Source: Fragilariopsis cylindrus CCMP1102
Lineage: Eukaryota; Bacillariophyta; Bacillariophyceae; Bacillariales; Bacillariaceae
DNA length: 64,000 nt
Assembly (NCBI GenBank): GCA_900095095.1
Contig: FMBT01000291.1
Coordinates: 186,001 to 250,000, forward strand
Direction of reading: 5' to 3'
The notes under the pieces are model-generated. The model made no database searches. It was not told the origin of the DNA and was given only the letters and a program-made list of their open reading frames with translations. Below are positions 23,271 to 37,400 of the stretch, one piece after another. The translations under genes were made by a program, and so were the position numbers. The stretch's first letter is position 1. The number at the start of each line of letters is the position of its first letter.

Positions 23271-24277
23271 TGAAAGTACACACTAAACCATTGAAACAAA
23301 TCATGGTATGATTCGCACTGGACACAAATCAACGCCTGGTTTAGTTCTGTTTGAAAGGGACAATCGATAAACCCTTGGACATACGAACCTTTGGGCATAC
23401 CAAAATGCTCTTCTCACGGATTTTTGTAACCCATGACATAAGCAACCATAATGTAATAGTAGATGGAATATAACTTTTCAGTGCTTCGTAGTTTCAGTGA
23501 TTTTTAGAATCGCAATCAGCGTTTACAGTCATATGATCAATCGCATAAAAGTATTAGTAAGCACCGGGGTAATGAATTCCTAAGTATTAATCAAAACAAA
23601 CAAAATCATCTAGCTAGTATACCTAAATTCACAACTAGAAGAATACGGCAGTAAACTGTAGAAATAGTTTCTTGTTCGAAATAACCTGCCCAAGTCGAAA
23701 AAGTGTGATATTATCGGCTTTTTGAAATCTTGCGCACTGAAAAGCATATGTAATAGATATTATTACTGACAATACAGTAGGACCTAGTAGCATCGGCGCA
23801 TCCTCATATTGCGTGGTTTGATCTGGATAATGTGTTCAAAAACCTCTGCTACTACCTTCCAATTGGAGAAGTTCTCTTCTCCAAAGCATAAAGTTGTTAT
23901 TTCTAATATATCTAGCTCTGAGATACCGGTATTGCATACTGTATATCATCAAAGTATGGACCTATTTGAATGCTACAGATTTATTTGTACCGTAATGCAA
24001 GGAAAGTTGTAGTATATTCTAGTCATTAGGAATGAAGTTCATGATCCAATTATTGGGACTATTTCAGTAAAAATGCTTCATTGGCGAAAAAGCGCAAGCC
24101 CGACTGACTCAAAACTTTTGTAACGTTCGTTGTATGCCTTCGCCTAGCATACTCATTCATTCGGCTCGCTGTAAATCACTTGTAAATTAATTTATTTCCT
24201 TTAATATCAGCTGCAATATCAAATAATTTTGTTTCAAAGAAGACTTACATTTTTCAGAAAACAAATAGGCGTCCACC
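23271..24277. other. Intergenic region
   Basis: About 1 kb between two genes on the + strand. It contains only short frames with no recognisable protein, and no repeats of note. Confidence 0.5.
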
Positions 24278-25788
24278 ATGACAACCCCCAAGCCCGTACA
24301 AGGAAATAGTGATTTCACTACATTCAATATCCGTCATGGATTCCCTGAGGCATTAGTAAGAGGTATGAGATCGTCCTTCTTAGCTGATTCAGATTACAAT
24401 CATTTGATTCAATGCGAGACGTTGGACGATGTCCGTCTTAACTTAACAGAGACTGATTATGCTGATTCTATTGCTGATTTCAATTCAATCACACCTGCTA
24501 TGCTTCAAAAAGCTGCAGTTGAAAAGGTGGGTAACTAAAACGATCTAAACTTTCCTAATTACTTTCCATGCAATGGTCTTGTTCGTCGTCAAGAAACAAC
24601 TTCTATAGATGTTGCCTTTATTTTTTTGGTGCTAATTTACTACGAGTGCTCGCTGAATAATGCGCAGTGTAATATTTTTGGATATTTGAATTTATTTTTG
24701 TGTGTAATATACCCGTACCGTACAAGATGATTAATTGAGATATAAATAAAGAACAAACCTCCATGGGCCAAATTCAAATCGGTTGAAAGAATAAACAAGT
24801 AGTGGATCTGCATATGACCTCATCTAACAAAAAAATTCTCCTACTTTGCTTTATTTTGGTACTGCTTCTAATATAGCTTGTTACAGAGTTCACGTATTTG
24901 AGAACACAAACAGTGCAACCTCTTTCTGCTTTCATGGACTTTATCACGTATGAATACATGATTGAGAATATTATGCTTCTACTGAAGGGTGCCTTAAGTG
25001 GTCGCGACATTAATGAACTTTTGGAACAGTGTCATCCTTTGGGTATGTTTAAGGATTCTACCATGCGTAGTATTCCTACTTTCGAAAATTCCGCAAAGGG
25101 ATATTCCGACCTATACACAACCGTCCTGGTTGATACTCCTGTCGGTCCATACTTTTCAAAGTTCTTACAAGAAAGCTCTGTCCATCGTGGAACTAGTTCC
25201 CGTAATGTTCTTGAGGAAGTTGAAATTGAAATCATCAAGTCTTCTCTTATCAAATTCTGGCTTGAAGATTTCTATAACTTCTGTTACTCTATGGGTGGTG
25301 ATACTGGTGAAATTATGTGTGATATTTTGAAGGTCCGCGCCGATACAAATGCCATTAATATTACGTTGAACTCGTTCGGTACACCATTGAACGAACCTGG
25401 TATGCGTACCTCAGACCGTAAGCGTTTGTATCCTGCTGTTGGGTACCTATACCCAGAAGGAACTATGTTGTTAGCCGATGTTTCCGACGAGGAAGAGATG
25501 GGACGTGTATTGGAGGCATTCCCTACATACTCTGCTCTTTGGAGCATCCACGCTAATGGATCTGGTGATAAATCTATTGATGATGCCTTTTATGAACGTG
25601 ATGTTCATAAGTTGGAATTGGCATTTGAAAACCAATTCCACTTTGGATGCTTTTATGCATACGTTAAGCTGAAGGAACAAGAGATCCGTAACTTGGTTTG
25701 GATTACCGAATGTATTCTTCAACAACAAAAGGATGAAATTGATAAGTTTGTACTAGTATTCTCTCAGAATTCTGCCTGGCGTAAATAA
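24278..25788 (+). CDS. V-type H+-ATPase subunit d (V0 sector)
   Basis: Two exons (24278-24526 and 24877-25788; donor GTGGGT, acceptor TATAG) give about 386 aa. Subunit d caps the V0 c-ring on the cytoplasmic side and couples it to the central stalk. The family signatures are easy to see: [14 protein letters not shown] at the start, [14 protein letters not shown], the splice leading into [49 protein letters not shown], and the C-terminal [20 protein letters not shown]. The 3' end [14 protein letters not shown] is slightly extended. The 350-base intron is the longest well-supported one in this part of the window. Confidence 0.95.
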
Positions 25789-26694
25789 AGATCGTGACGA
25801 AACAACACGATTTATTATCAATTTTTTTCTATCAACATCAATCATATTGTACCCGTACGTACGTTGTATGAATAATCTACAATAGTACGAACTAACTAGC
25901 ACCTGAAGGCAAATACAAAAGTTGTACACTTAATAAGTAACACTTCCTATTTTAGAATATACCCATTTATTATATAAACAATCTATTATTGTGTACCGTA
26001 TCATACTTTGAAAGATAAACTAACTGCCTGAAGCCTTACCCTTACATCCTAAATTTGTAGAGAGATAAACATAGAGTGCATAGCTGAGTATGAAAACACC
26101 TGTGACATCTTTAGAGTAAATTGTACAAGTACTGTACACAATCTGATGTGCCTTTGTATGAATATTGTCATAGCTAAAGATAATTTCCCAGTAGGCACAC
26201 TGTGAAGTTGATCTAAATTTCTATTCCGTGCCTTTTCAAATAGTTTGATGGAAAAGGTACCACACAGTGTAGACTCTTTTCAGCCTCGTTACTTGTGCAT
26301 TTTCCCCAGACACTTTAGAAAACTGGTGCATAGTCTGTTTGCTTCATTAACCTTTACATGTTGTTGTTGATGATGGAAGATGTGTATAATATATAAATAA
26401 TAATAGTACTTTTAAACTAGCGTTTTTTAATGTTGAGATTTTTATCATTTTTTTAATCACAAAATCGACAAAAAGTTGATTCATTCGACTAACTCCTCAG
26501 ATTTGAAAATTCAAGTCATCCGTGAAAAATGCCTACCGGTATGAAAATCGCGCAAATGTGTTATTTTTACACGCAAATTGATACTGCTGAATGATAACAA
26601 ACAATACAAAAGCACAAAAAAGGTTGAAAGTCATATCGTATGTATCATAAACCTTAGTAGCTTTGAAGATACAATCAGAGATAGAGAATCAACC
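25789..26694. other. Intergenic region
   Basis: 906 AT-rich bases between V-ATPase subunit d and AP-1 gamma, both +. No gene or structured element is supported. Confidence 0.5.
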
Positions 26695-29600
26695 ATGTCA
26701 TTGAAGCTACGGGATCTTATCCGCAAAGTGAGGGCATGTAAAACCGCCGCGGAAGAACGAGCAGTCATTGCGAAGGAATCAGCAATGATCCGTACTGCAA
26801 TTCGCGAGGAGCAGGAGCACTATCGGCATCGAAACGTCGCCAAACTTTTGTTTATGCATATGTTAGGTACGTAGGCGGAATGAAGATTTACATTAAGATC
26901 GATGTACAAATTAAACAGCAAATAATGATCACTTCAGTACAAGAAAGATCCGCTTGTCGAACTCTTTTTAGCATTCCGATTGCTTATTCCGCGCGATGTT
27001 ATCGTGGTGTACAGTATTGTCGACTCTTTAATTTTTCTATTCAACTTAGATGTCAAATTTTGTATTCACTTTTCTTTTTCTTGCAATCGATTTCTCAGGA
27101 TATCCAACCCACTTCGGTCAACTAGAATGTCTAAAGTTAATTGCATCACCACACTTCCCTGAAAAACGTATCGGTTATTTGGGAATGATGCTGTTGCTTT
27201 CAGAAGAAGCGGATGTACTGATGTTGTCTACGAATTCTCTTAAGAATGATATGAATTCTAAAAATAAGTTCATTGCCGGATTGTCTCTCTGTACGATTGG
27301 AAATCTTGCCACAGCCGATATGTCACGAGATTTAGCTCCCGAGGTGGATAAACATTTGAAGGGGGGGATGCCGTATCTACGAAAGAAAGCCAACCTCGCA
27401 ATGGCTAGGTGTCTTACAAAATGTCCGGATATGGTGGAAGATTTTGTTGACCGTGTTGTAACGTTATTGAAGGACAAGAATCATGGTGTCCTCATTACGG
27501 TAGTACAGTTGATGACGCAAGTTCTATTGATCGATTCGAGAAATGCTGAAGAAGAGGGTGAAGATCCATTTGAGACTGACTGTCGTAAGGCCTTTCTTCG
27601 ATTAGTGCCGATGTTGGTGAAGATGTTGCGTAACCTTTTAGGTTCTGGATATTCTCCCGAATACGACGTTGGTGGGATATCCGATCCCTTCCTTCAAGTT
27701 CAGCTTTTGACACTACTTCGATTGTTAGGTACACAGAATGAGACGGCATCGGAAGAAATGAATGACGTTCTTGCCCAGGTCGCAACCAACACGGAATCGT
27801 CGAAGAATGCAGGAAATGCTATTCTGTACGAATGTGTTCAGACTATCATGGGTATCGAAAGTGAAGATGGACTGCGTGTGCTTGCTGTTAATATTTTGGG
27901 TCGCTTTTTGTTGAACCGTGATAATAATATCCGATACGTTGCACTGAATACACTCTCCAGGTGCATTGTGGAACAACAATATACTGGTGACGGTAATGTC
28001 CCCACCGAAAGCGCGAACACCGCTTCTGCAGCTCTACAAAAACATAGACAAACCGTCGTTGATTGTTTGAAAGATCCTGATATCAGTATTCGACAACGTG
28101 CTCTTGAATTGATTTATTACATGGTAAACCAAGGCAATGTCGAATCTTTGGCTGCGGAACTCCTGAATTATTTAGTTCTCTGTCCCCGGGAACATCGTCG
28201 GGATATCTGCACACGTATCTTTCGAGTGTTGAGAAATTTAGTCCTGACGATAGATGGCGCGTAGACACTTTGATTACAATGTTGACTATAGCCGGAAGGG
28301 AGGCCTCCCGCGATGTCCAGAGTGCTACAGTTATATATATTTCAAGATCTCCTCCAGATATTCATGCATACGCGACGCACAAACTTGTTAAGGCGATTCG
28401 CGATGACGACGGATCGCAGCGAGGTCTTTTAGTTGTAGGGGTTTGGTGTATCGGGGAATACGGTGATCTATTGTTGAATCCATACTCTTACACACCGTCT
28501 GTAAGAAACAACGACGCGACCACCAGTGCTCCGGTTAGTATCACTTTTATGGCCCTGGACGCTGTATCCGTAGTGGAAGCGATTAAGACCATCATTGATC
28601 GACACTCCTGTCCAGAATACGTCAAAGAGCGTGCCTTGACGTCGTTTGCTAAATTGAGCGATCGCTTTGCGGACAAGGGCGATGTAGCTGCTTTAGATAT
28701 GCTCGCGAAGCTAATTAAGAAACATGAAGTATCTCATTCCCTAGAACTCCAGCTCCGATCATGCGAATATGCTGCACTAATTAATGCCTCCAAGGGAATA
28801 AAGACTATCATAACAAAACCGGCTGCTGAAGAAGAAGATTTATTCGGACTTGCAGATAACGGCGGTGATAGTGGTGAAAGCGTCAGCGCCTCAGTTATTA
28901 ATGCTGCAAAAGAAGCCTTGTCTAGAATGCCTGTTGTTGATTTGAAGGTACTACGAAAGAAACAGGAAGATGCTTTCGGTAGTGGCACTATGCCCTCAGG
29001 AAATTATCCAGTCGAGGCCAGTGCCCCTGCATCTGGTGGTGGAGACTTACTTGACCTGAATGATATGTTTGGAGGTGAAGCCCCTGCATCTGCACCTGCA
29101 CCTGCTCAAAATGGTTCCAGTGGTGGTGGTGGTGAAGCTCCGAAAAGCGATTTGGATCTACTATCAGACATTTTTGCAGCAACTCCGTCGTCAGCTCCAG
29201 TGAATGTTGCCCCAACTGGTGGTGGAGGAGGATTCGACATATTTTCTACACCAGCGTCTCAATCAACACCAGCACCAGCAAACCCAATCGATTTATTTGG
29301 TTCTCCAGCGGCGATGTCAACGCCCACCCCTGCACCTCAAAACAGCAATCCTCTCGACATTTTTGGTGCTCCACCACCAGTTCAGTCACAACCCGCGGCG
29401 ATGATGGCTACACCTAATGTTATGGATGCCTCAGTTACTAGCTCTAGCGCTGAGCCCGTCACAGTTATAGTCCCTGCATTCACTATCGAGGGTTTGACAG
29501 TAGAATTTGAATGTACTAAACCTGAAATTTGGAACAAGCAGAATTCTGAACTGATTGCTAGGTGCAAAAATGCAGCTCCTGATGCACTATTTGGCTTTAA

Positions 29601-29835
29601 TATGCAATGTGCCGTTCCTAAATATGTTATTATGGAAATGGAACCACCATCGTCTACGACTGTTCCTGTCACGGGGATGAATAATTCCAAGATTGTCACA
29701 CAAAAGATCAAGGTTACTAATACAAAGATGGGTGAAAAGAAATTGGTTTTAAAGATAAAAGTTAGCTTTACACTTCAGGGAAAGAAAATAGAGCACATGG
29801 CTACTTGCTCAGGGTTTCCAGATGCACAGTATTAA
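26695..29835 (+). CDS. AP-1 complex gamma adaptin, with one apparent frameshift
   Basis: Exon 1 (26695-26866, [20 protein letters not shown]) splices to 27099 to give [20 protein letters not shown], a diagnostic gamma-adaptin stretch. The HEAT-like trunk continues to about 28500. A proline/alanine-rich hinge carries a clathrin-box-like LLDLND near 29046 and several DLFG or DIF motifs, and the gamma-ear domain ends at 29835. AP-1 recruits clathrin at the TGN and endosomes. The frame breaks once near 28226: IFRV in one frame should continue as [17 protein letters not shown], which lies one base out of phase. Nothing there resembles an intron. A missing base in the sequence (GT where GTG GTT would fit) is the simplest reading; a real disabling mutation is less likely because both halves are perfectly conserved. 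Confidence 0.9.
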
Positions 29836-30050
29836 TGGATTTTAATTAAATAGTTTTTTCTTAGAAAACACAAACTTTTTATTGGTGTTCTGTTATAACT
29901 GTAGAGAAGCAAAACAATCGAATCAACTGAGTTACTTTGATCTCAACTAAACTAGTCCACAACATGCAGCCTACAACAGCCACTTTGTTATTGTATGATT
30001 TATCTAGAATATATATATTAAGATATATATATATATACAATAGAATTACG

Positions 30051-30959
30051 TTACATTTTACGGACGCCCTTCACTATGTAAAGCGGATCCGATCTCCCAG
30101 GATTCGGTGAGATATCTGAACAGCTTGGCACATCAAATAAATCAGAATAATGGAAGAAACTGCCTGTAATAAAGATATGTTCAAGATCACTCGTCTGAAG
30201 CCAGATCTGTTGAACACACACACACAAAGAGAGAGAGAGAGAGAGAGAGAAAGGGCCGAAGTGAGCTGGCAAATTATATGATTGCATTAGGATTTTAAAC
30301 CAGAGAGATACACTTTTTAGTGCTTACCTTAAAAGCTTTCGTGGGAAAACATCGATTACTCATCGAGATCAAACATTCGCCACCAGGACGAAGTACTCTC
30401 CCAATTTCCTTGAATACTTGTAGAGGTTTGTTTAGGTAATCGACGCTCACAACACACGTGACTTTGTCAAAGGATGAATCCTCGAATGGAAAAACAGGAT
30501 CGGCGTTGAGATCCTTTACAACAAAATCTGTCAGTTGAGGATTCTGACTTAACTCATATTCATTCATTCCTAACCCGACCACCTTGCCTCCCTTAAAGTC
30601 TTTAGGATAATGAGAAACCCACGAACTACAAATATCAAGAACATCATCGCCTTCCTTCAAATTTTCTGAATAATATTTCGTTAAAGCGGAGACAGCATCA
30701 TCATCGATATGATAGCAAAGACGCGGAGTATCGTAGAAGATCGTATCTTTGCTTTCATCCTGACGAGAAAAATCGGTGTCGTCGCTGTACGGCCACTCAT
30801 CAGGAAATTTGGATTCTAGTACTTTTCTGCCATGCTACCCAAAGTTAATGGCATGCGGTAACCAGGAACATTGGATGGTACTGGGAGGAAAGCGAACGCC
30901 AATACTTGATGTGAAACTAAACACAAAATGGCTAGGATACGATTTGCTGACTTTGACAT
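30051..30959 (-). CDS. Plastid-targeted SAM-dependent methyltransferase (type 11), one apparent frameshift
   Basis: The ATG at 30959 opens a signal peptide, MSKSANRILAILCLVSHQVLA, followed by FAFLPVP, which resembles the diatom plastid motif (ASAFAP, Phe after the cleavage site). The mature part has a conserved run KFPDEWPYSDD...TIFYDTPRLCYHIDDDA, then the methyltransferase core: DVLDICSSWVSH (motif I, a D-x-C rather than D-x-G), VVGLGMNEYEL, VKDLNADPVFPFEDSSFDKVTCVVSVDYL, and VLRPGGECLIS. The final exon (30051-30206) joins from 30328 via a GTAAGC donor and a CAG acceptor and ends IWLQTSDLEHIFITGSFFHY...DISPNPGRSDPLYIVKG. The frame is off by one base at the A-run around 30823-30826, between MAEK and the rest; five A instead of four would restore it. 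The 3' LTR of a Ty1/copia element lies 195 bases upstream, same orientation. Confidence 0.8.
30207..30327 (-). other. Methyltransferase intron with (CA)n/(GA)n microsatellite
   Basis: On the + strand the intron holds (CA)n followed by (GA)n at about 30214-30252. Slippage here is not expected to affect the protein. Confidence 0.8.
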
Positions 30960-31148
30960 TGTAGAAATGACACCGGTGATGTGAGCTTGTCTCTTGCTTC
31001 CTTCTTTCGGGAGGTGCGTTGTTAACGTTTTGAAATAAACCCCTCTTGGATATCGGCTGTTGCTTTGATCTAATGCTGATAATATAATATACTGTGCAAT
31101 GGTACTATAAAAGAAAATGTGTGATGAATTTTTGTTGTTGTCGATATG

Positions 31149-31153
31149 AGTTA
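31149..31153. repeat. Target-site duplication AGTTA (left)
   Basis: AGTTA directly precedes the left LTR and is repeated directly after the right LTR at 38157-38161. Five bases is the usual Ty1/copia duplication. Confidence 0.9.
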
Positions 31154-31429
31154 TGCTAATAATATACAAAATACAAAGCGTAGTAGTTGGTAAATCGTAA
31201 ATCTTAAAGTTATGATAGCTAAAGTAAGTGCACATCTTTCGCCTCTCATGCCTCACACCACCAGATAAATGGGTTATCTACCCATTCTGAACAGGTGTCG
31301 CCTATATCAAATATAGGGCTCTCCTATCCATTCATTCTAGAGAGGTGCGCCATGTCATCTTATCCATGATTGGAAATCCGCGAGACGACTCATACGACTC
31401 AATCTATTGCTATACCGTTCCTTCTAGCA
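31154..31429 (-). repeat. 3' LTR of the Ty1/copia element
   Basis: 276 bases, TGCTA...TAGCA, identical by eye to 37881-38156. On the - strand it contains a TATA-like stretch (CTATATTT near 31309-31316). A short G-run, the likely polypurine tract, adjoins it at 31430-31437. Confidence 0.95.
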
Positions 31430-31477
31430 CCCCCCATAGGTGTACTAATAGGTTTATACCAAACTAATATATATATC

Positions 31478-34400
31478 TTATTTGCAAAGGTTCCGAACGC
31501 TCTCACGGGGTTTAACCATGAGGTTCCGTAGTCCTTCGAAGTGTCCTACATCTTTGTCTTCCTTGGTAAAGATATCAGCCGGATTGGTCTTTCCTGGGAT
31601 CCAGGCAATATTGACCTCTCCATTCAATCTTCCTTCTGCAATGCTCAATTCGCTTATGTTTTCATGTCTTAGTTTCTTTGTAGCTTTACAACCACTTTCA
31701 ACCCAGTCAACACTTCCCTTGTTGTCATTCAGTACTGGAGTAGGATTATTCACATCACTCAAACCCAGCTGTCTCATGAGATGCCTGAGATATTGAATCT
31801 CCTTGACACCTTCATGCATAGCTTTGATCTCTGCAATGCAAGAACTTCCACTCAGTCTCTTCTCGCGATATACCCCCCAGCATATGGGACCCCCCATTCT
31901 GGTGATGTAATATCCTTGAATGGACTTCATTTCTTCTGCAGTAACTATTCGTTTTTCATTTTCTCTGGGTTGTGATGCATCTTGTGATCCCCAATTCGAG
32001 TCTGTGAAAGTGATTGTCTTCTCATCTTCAAATATCTCTGGCAGTCCCACATTTCCCTCTAGCACATTGTCTCCTTGTGTGAACCATATTCCATGGGAGG
32101 AGGTGTGGCTCAAGTATCGGAGTACATATTTTGCAGATTGAAAATGACCGTATGATGGATTACTACAAAATTGCCCAAGCAATTTCGTAGCAGTACATAT
32201 GTCAGGTCGAGTGTTGATTGACAGCCAGGTCAGTCCTCCCATGATAGATTGGTAAGCGTTCACCAGTTCTTCTTTGTCACATGGATCCACTTCATCGCGA
32301 TTCACTCTATCAATCACTAAACCCGATCGATATGGTGTTCTACTTGGCTTGCAATCAGTTAGTTTGTGCTTTTCCAGCATTTGATCTATGAAGGCTTGTT
32401 GTGATATATGACATGTCACTCTTCCATCGTCGAATCTATGCCATTCGTAAGCTTGTCCTAAAAACCATGAGACTGTACCCATGAAATCAACCTTGACCTT
32501 GGACTTCAATTGTTGTTCAAACCATTCTTCCACTTCTTCCGATTTGGAGTAAAATACAAAGTCATCTACATATAGTCCCAAGCATATTGGAGGTTTTCCA
32601 GGAATTGGGGTGCATTTGTAGACACATCGGTCTTGACCCATTGATTCAAAACCAATGTCTTTTAGCAAGTTATCCATCAAAGTGTACCAATGATGAGCTG
32701 ATCTTGATAGTCCATATAATGTCTTGTTTAATTTCCAGTAGGTTCCCTTCTTGGTGTTAGGGCATCCGATAGGAGGTCTGACTATACAAAGTTCATCGTC
32801 TGGCAGTTCAGGTTGACAGAAAGCATTCTTACAATCACCTTGCTTCAGATAGCATCCATCATCGACGGCCATTGACACGAGTAATCTTGCAGCTGAAGAG
32901 CTCAATACGGGTGCGTATCTGTCTTCTCTAGTCCACACTCTATTTTCATGATTTCCTAAGACGACAATTCTTGACTTGGCACGGACCGGGTTTCCCTCCT
33001 TGTCCTTCTTCACAGTGAAGAGGTTCATAGTTGGAATGGCTTCAATATCTTTACCATGTTCTTTAAGCAGGTTTTGATAATCTTTCTCATTTATTTCCGT
33101 GAACGTATCTAATCGTTTAAACCACTGTATTCTTCATTGTATGCATCCTTCCATATCTTATTGTCTTTGTTTGATTCATGCAAAGCTTTCTTAAGATTGG
33201 CTGGCGCAAGTGGGTTGTGTAAATGGGCAGCAGAGACATGCCGTCCCCAACCCACTACTCGTCGTGCTATATCATCTTGCCATCCAATATCAAAGGTGTT
33301 TTCTTGCAGTCGATGCTTCCAGGAGTATGCTATGTCTGCGATATCGGCGGACATAATAATCTTCCCTTCCCTATCTCTTGTCACAAACTCCCATGTATTA
33401 CGAGTTCCAATAGATAAGTATCCTTGCCTATATACATCTTCGAGTAGCATGGTCACCGGTTGATCCTGCTTCAACCATTTTGGTCGAAGGAAATCTAACG
33501 CCAGTGATGGCTTCCCTGATGCCGGAATGTTGTGCTCAGTAAACATGTGCTCTTGTTGCACGTCCAAGTTACTACTGTCGTCAAGCTTGACTGTGTAGTA
33601 ATTGCTCTTGGATGTTGGTGGTGTCACCACAGTTGCTTCCAATATATCGTATGACTCTTGACATTGAATGTAAACCTTTTCATGTATATCGAATTTAGTA
33701 GGACTACTACTGTTCGATATCACAGATGTCGTCAATCCCCCATCATACTGTAGATTGGGAAATACCTCTCCGACCAGGCGTCTTTTGTCTAGAATGTAGT
33801 CTGCTGATGTACAGAAACTATCCATAGTTGGATTGTAAAATACCATTCCGTTCGTGAATTCACTTCGGCCTAGGGCAATTCCCAGTAGCCCTTGTGATTC
33901 AAATTTGGTACGGTCTCTGTTGCTATCCCTGACCCTCCTAAATGCACCGATGCATCCGAAAGGAAATAGGACTCGATAGTCTGGTTTCTCTCCGTAAAAG
34001 GCTTCATGTGGCGTGGTGAGGAATTCTGCAGCATTACTGTCTGAATTTGAACTGATTGGTAGAACGTTTAATCGGACACAAGCTTCTCTAATAGCCCAGT
34101 ACCAGAATTTCTTTGGTAGCTTGGCTTCGGCAAGAAATGATCTTGCCATTGATGTGAGCAAGGACCATCTGCGTTCAACTAAACCGTTCTTGTCCTGCCG
34201 TCCCGGTGGAGCAGCGCGAACACGACAACCGTGCGATCGGAGGAGTGCAATAGCCTTTCCTCCAATCAATTTAGGATCAAAATCGCATTGAATAGTTTCA
34301 GGAAATCCACCGGCATCTATAAAGAATTTCCATAGAGCTTCAGCTACGTCCGCACCTGATGCACCATGCATTCCATATACGAATGAATTAGTAGTGCATT

Positions 34401-37400
34401 TGTCCACAAGGACCAGAGCGTATTTGTAACCTCCAGGGGAATTTCCATCTCCGTACCCAATATCCATTCCAACCAGTTGTAGTGGCGCGATAGCTTTGGA
34501 TCCCTTCTGTCTGCGCTTTCCTCGCTTTCGATTTACGAGAGATCCAACAGTGGGGATTTCATTCTTGTTGTCAACCACGGAGATCCCTGTTCCAAGTTGG
34601 GATAGGACGCCATAGTCTTGTAATTGCCTGCCTCCAAAGTATGATTGCAGGGTGTGGTTAGTAAGACGTTCTTTCACATTTCCTCTACTACTTTCCAAAT
34701 GATATTGTGGTGGTGGCGCACGCAGTTGCTTCTCAAAGGGCATATCACTGTTAGATCCATCATTTAAGAAGTCTCGAATATCATTGACGTCCAGTTCAGT
34801 CAGTGCCTGTTTAAGCATTTCCCCAGGATCGCCTTCACATAAATAGTCGTCGTCAAAAGGCTCGTCGCAACTTGATGGTTGTGCGTCGACATCTGGCGAT
34901 GACGGACGTGCTGCATCGATATCTGCAGTTGTGTTCTTCAAACATGACAAGAGTTGATCTTGGTTCTTGGTTCTTTGTCCGCGTGTCAGCACGCGACCCC
35001 TATGTACTCTGTTCAGGAAGTCCAATCTGTTAGATAAAACATCAAGGAAGTCATCTCCCTCGTTCTCATAAGTAAAATCGGGTTCTCCCCAGTCATCGGC
35101 ACTGAGAGGTTCAAGTTCTAGCCTTAAGTCACCATTTTCGGGGACAGGGGCAGTGATCGAGAAGTTCGGAAACGTTAAGTGCATCTCGGAGTCCGCGATT
35201 AAGAACGCGCAACCCTTCCCACTTCTACCGTGACGTGTTATTGACATTAGACTGCAGTCGAGGGAGGGCACATGTAGAGATTTCTTGAGTGCTTGCACTT
35301 TTCCATCTAACTTGATCCTACCTGTTCCATATCCGTGTACAGGGACTGGCGTGCCATCCCCCATATAAACAAAGACGTCGCGACATTGCTTATAGTCTTC
35401 ACCAAAGTCGTCGCGATCAGTTAACATGTGGGTCGTGGCGCCACTATCAGGAACAATCTGTCGTTTTGGTTTCGGAGTATTCGCGCTGCAAACTTTTCTA
35501 TTGCAATTGCTTTGAACAGTCAACATCGACTCTACGAAAGCTACAGCCTTCTTGCAAGAGCCTATACAGTGTGTCATACGATTGGTGATAGGGTCCATAC
35601 GAGACAAACGACTAAGTTCACTGTAGATAGGAGCAAAGTAACCGGTTGAATCTTCTTTAATATCGTTAATAGCTGTATGAGCGTCTACAAAATCTCCTCC
35701 AGAAGTGAAGGATCCTAAACTCGCAATACGACCTGACCCAGCGTTAGTCCCTTGACTAGCTACGTTCTTCTTCTCTGCTGCAACCTTGTCTTGGTTCGTC
35801 TTGACGTCCTTTCCGTTTTTACCAACGGTTTGGTAGCCTTCCGTTCCAGTACTGGTAGCAGGTGCAGGTGTAGATGCTGGAGCTGATGCTCCTGCAACTA
35901 TAGCCGCGGCTTGCTTCTTCTTGTCACTATCACGAGCGCGTTGCTTGATCCGCTTGCTCACCTTCTCACGATGCTGATCTTTCTCAGGATCATATGTTAC
36001 CGTTAAGCCAAATTCCTCCAGCAATCCACAGTTGTGCATGTGGTGATTGCACACATCGTTCTTGGGGTATCTGCATGCCAAACAGTTTGTCATTTTGAGC
36101 ATGTTAGCAACATCAAATACAGTCACTTTCGAGTTTCCGCCGCTAGAGCTTACTAGTCCAAAGTCACCATTCATATCGATATGCATGTTAGCATTCTTTG
36201 CGTCACTGTTCGATTGATCGGTAGACAATCCCCCTTGACTAGCAGCTCTAGCTACATGGCGAGCATTAAGCTTCTTCATGCGACCGGCGCTGTAGACATC
36301 TGAATTCGTGAAAATCTGATTCATATGGTTGACAAACTTATCAGTCGAATAGTCCGAAAGCTTGATGTCCCCTTGAATTAGTTGACTGTCAATGTAGTCA
36401 AGACACTTCTCGTCTTTATACACGCCATCAAGGAAAGCACGTTGGACAAAAGCTGTCTTGACTTGATCAAGAGTGGTATACCCCATGAGATCGAATCGAT
36501 CCCATAGATTACTGACTCGGGAAGCCAGGTCATGGGCACTCTCTTCATTTCGTTGTGTAACGGTTCCCAGCTCCCGAATACAGGAGATGATCTTCATGGT
36601 CGTGAGAGGGAGTAGTGTATCGAATATTTCCACAAATAGACTGACACCAAAACCTTTAGAGATCGTTGGCTGCAGTTGCATGGACATAGAGTCTAAACCA
36701 GACTCCAACATGATATCATGGAGATGATTGCATAGCTTGTTGGTCCTCAATTTGTATCGATCCGAAGCATCTGCCATATCCTTCATATCAAGGATGGAGA
36801 CACCGTCCAATTTCCATGGAGGAGAGTTGAGTCTATTCGCAATGCGCAGTTTCCATTTGCACATCGATTCATAGGTGAATGCTTTAGGAAGCATTTCGAA
36901 ATCACCATACTTTGAATTCATCACCTGCTTATCATCATGTGTCAATACTACATCCGATGAAGGACTCGTAAGACGGAGTGAGATCAAATCCATGTTGTCG
37001 TTAACCTTGGAAAGAGATTCCAGGACAGAGTTGTTTGTGGATGTGCTACCGCCACTACTGGACGCAATTTCCAGAGATGGGGGTGGGTGAAGGTCATTGT
37101 ATGCTTTCGTGAATAGGTATTCTGCCATGGCAATATTCTTGGGTGAGTCGTCACCATTCGCATACCGGTTCATGTCCCTTTGAATGTCATCAATCATTCT
37201 GCCTGGAAGAGCAAGAATCATTGACCGAGTAGGGTAACTGACGACGCTCAGCCAAGGAATGTCGGTTGAAGGGATATCTTGGTATACAAATGGTGCTGAA
37301 ACTACCTCGGGAATGATCGCGATGGTGGGTTCATCATTCTTCTTTCTTCCATGTGGCGAAGCAGATGTAGATTCAATTGGTTCAAGTTTCTTGCTTGTGG

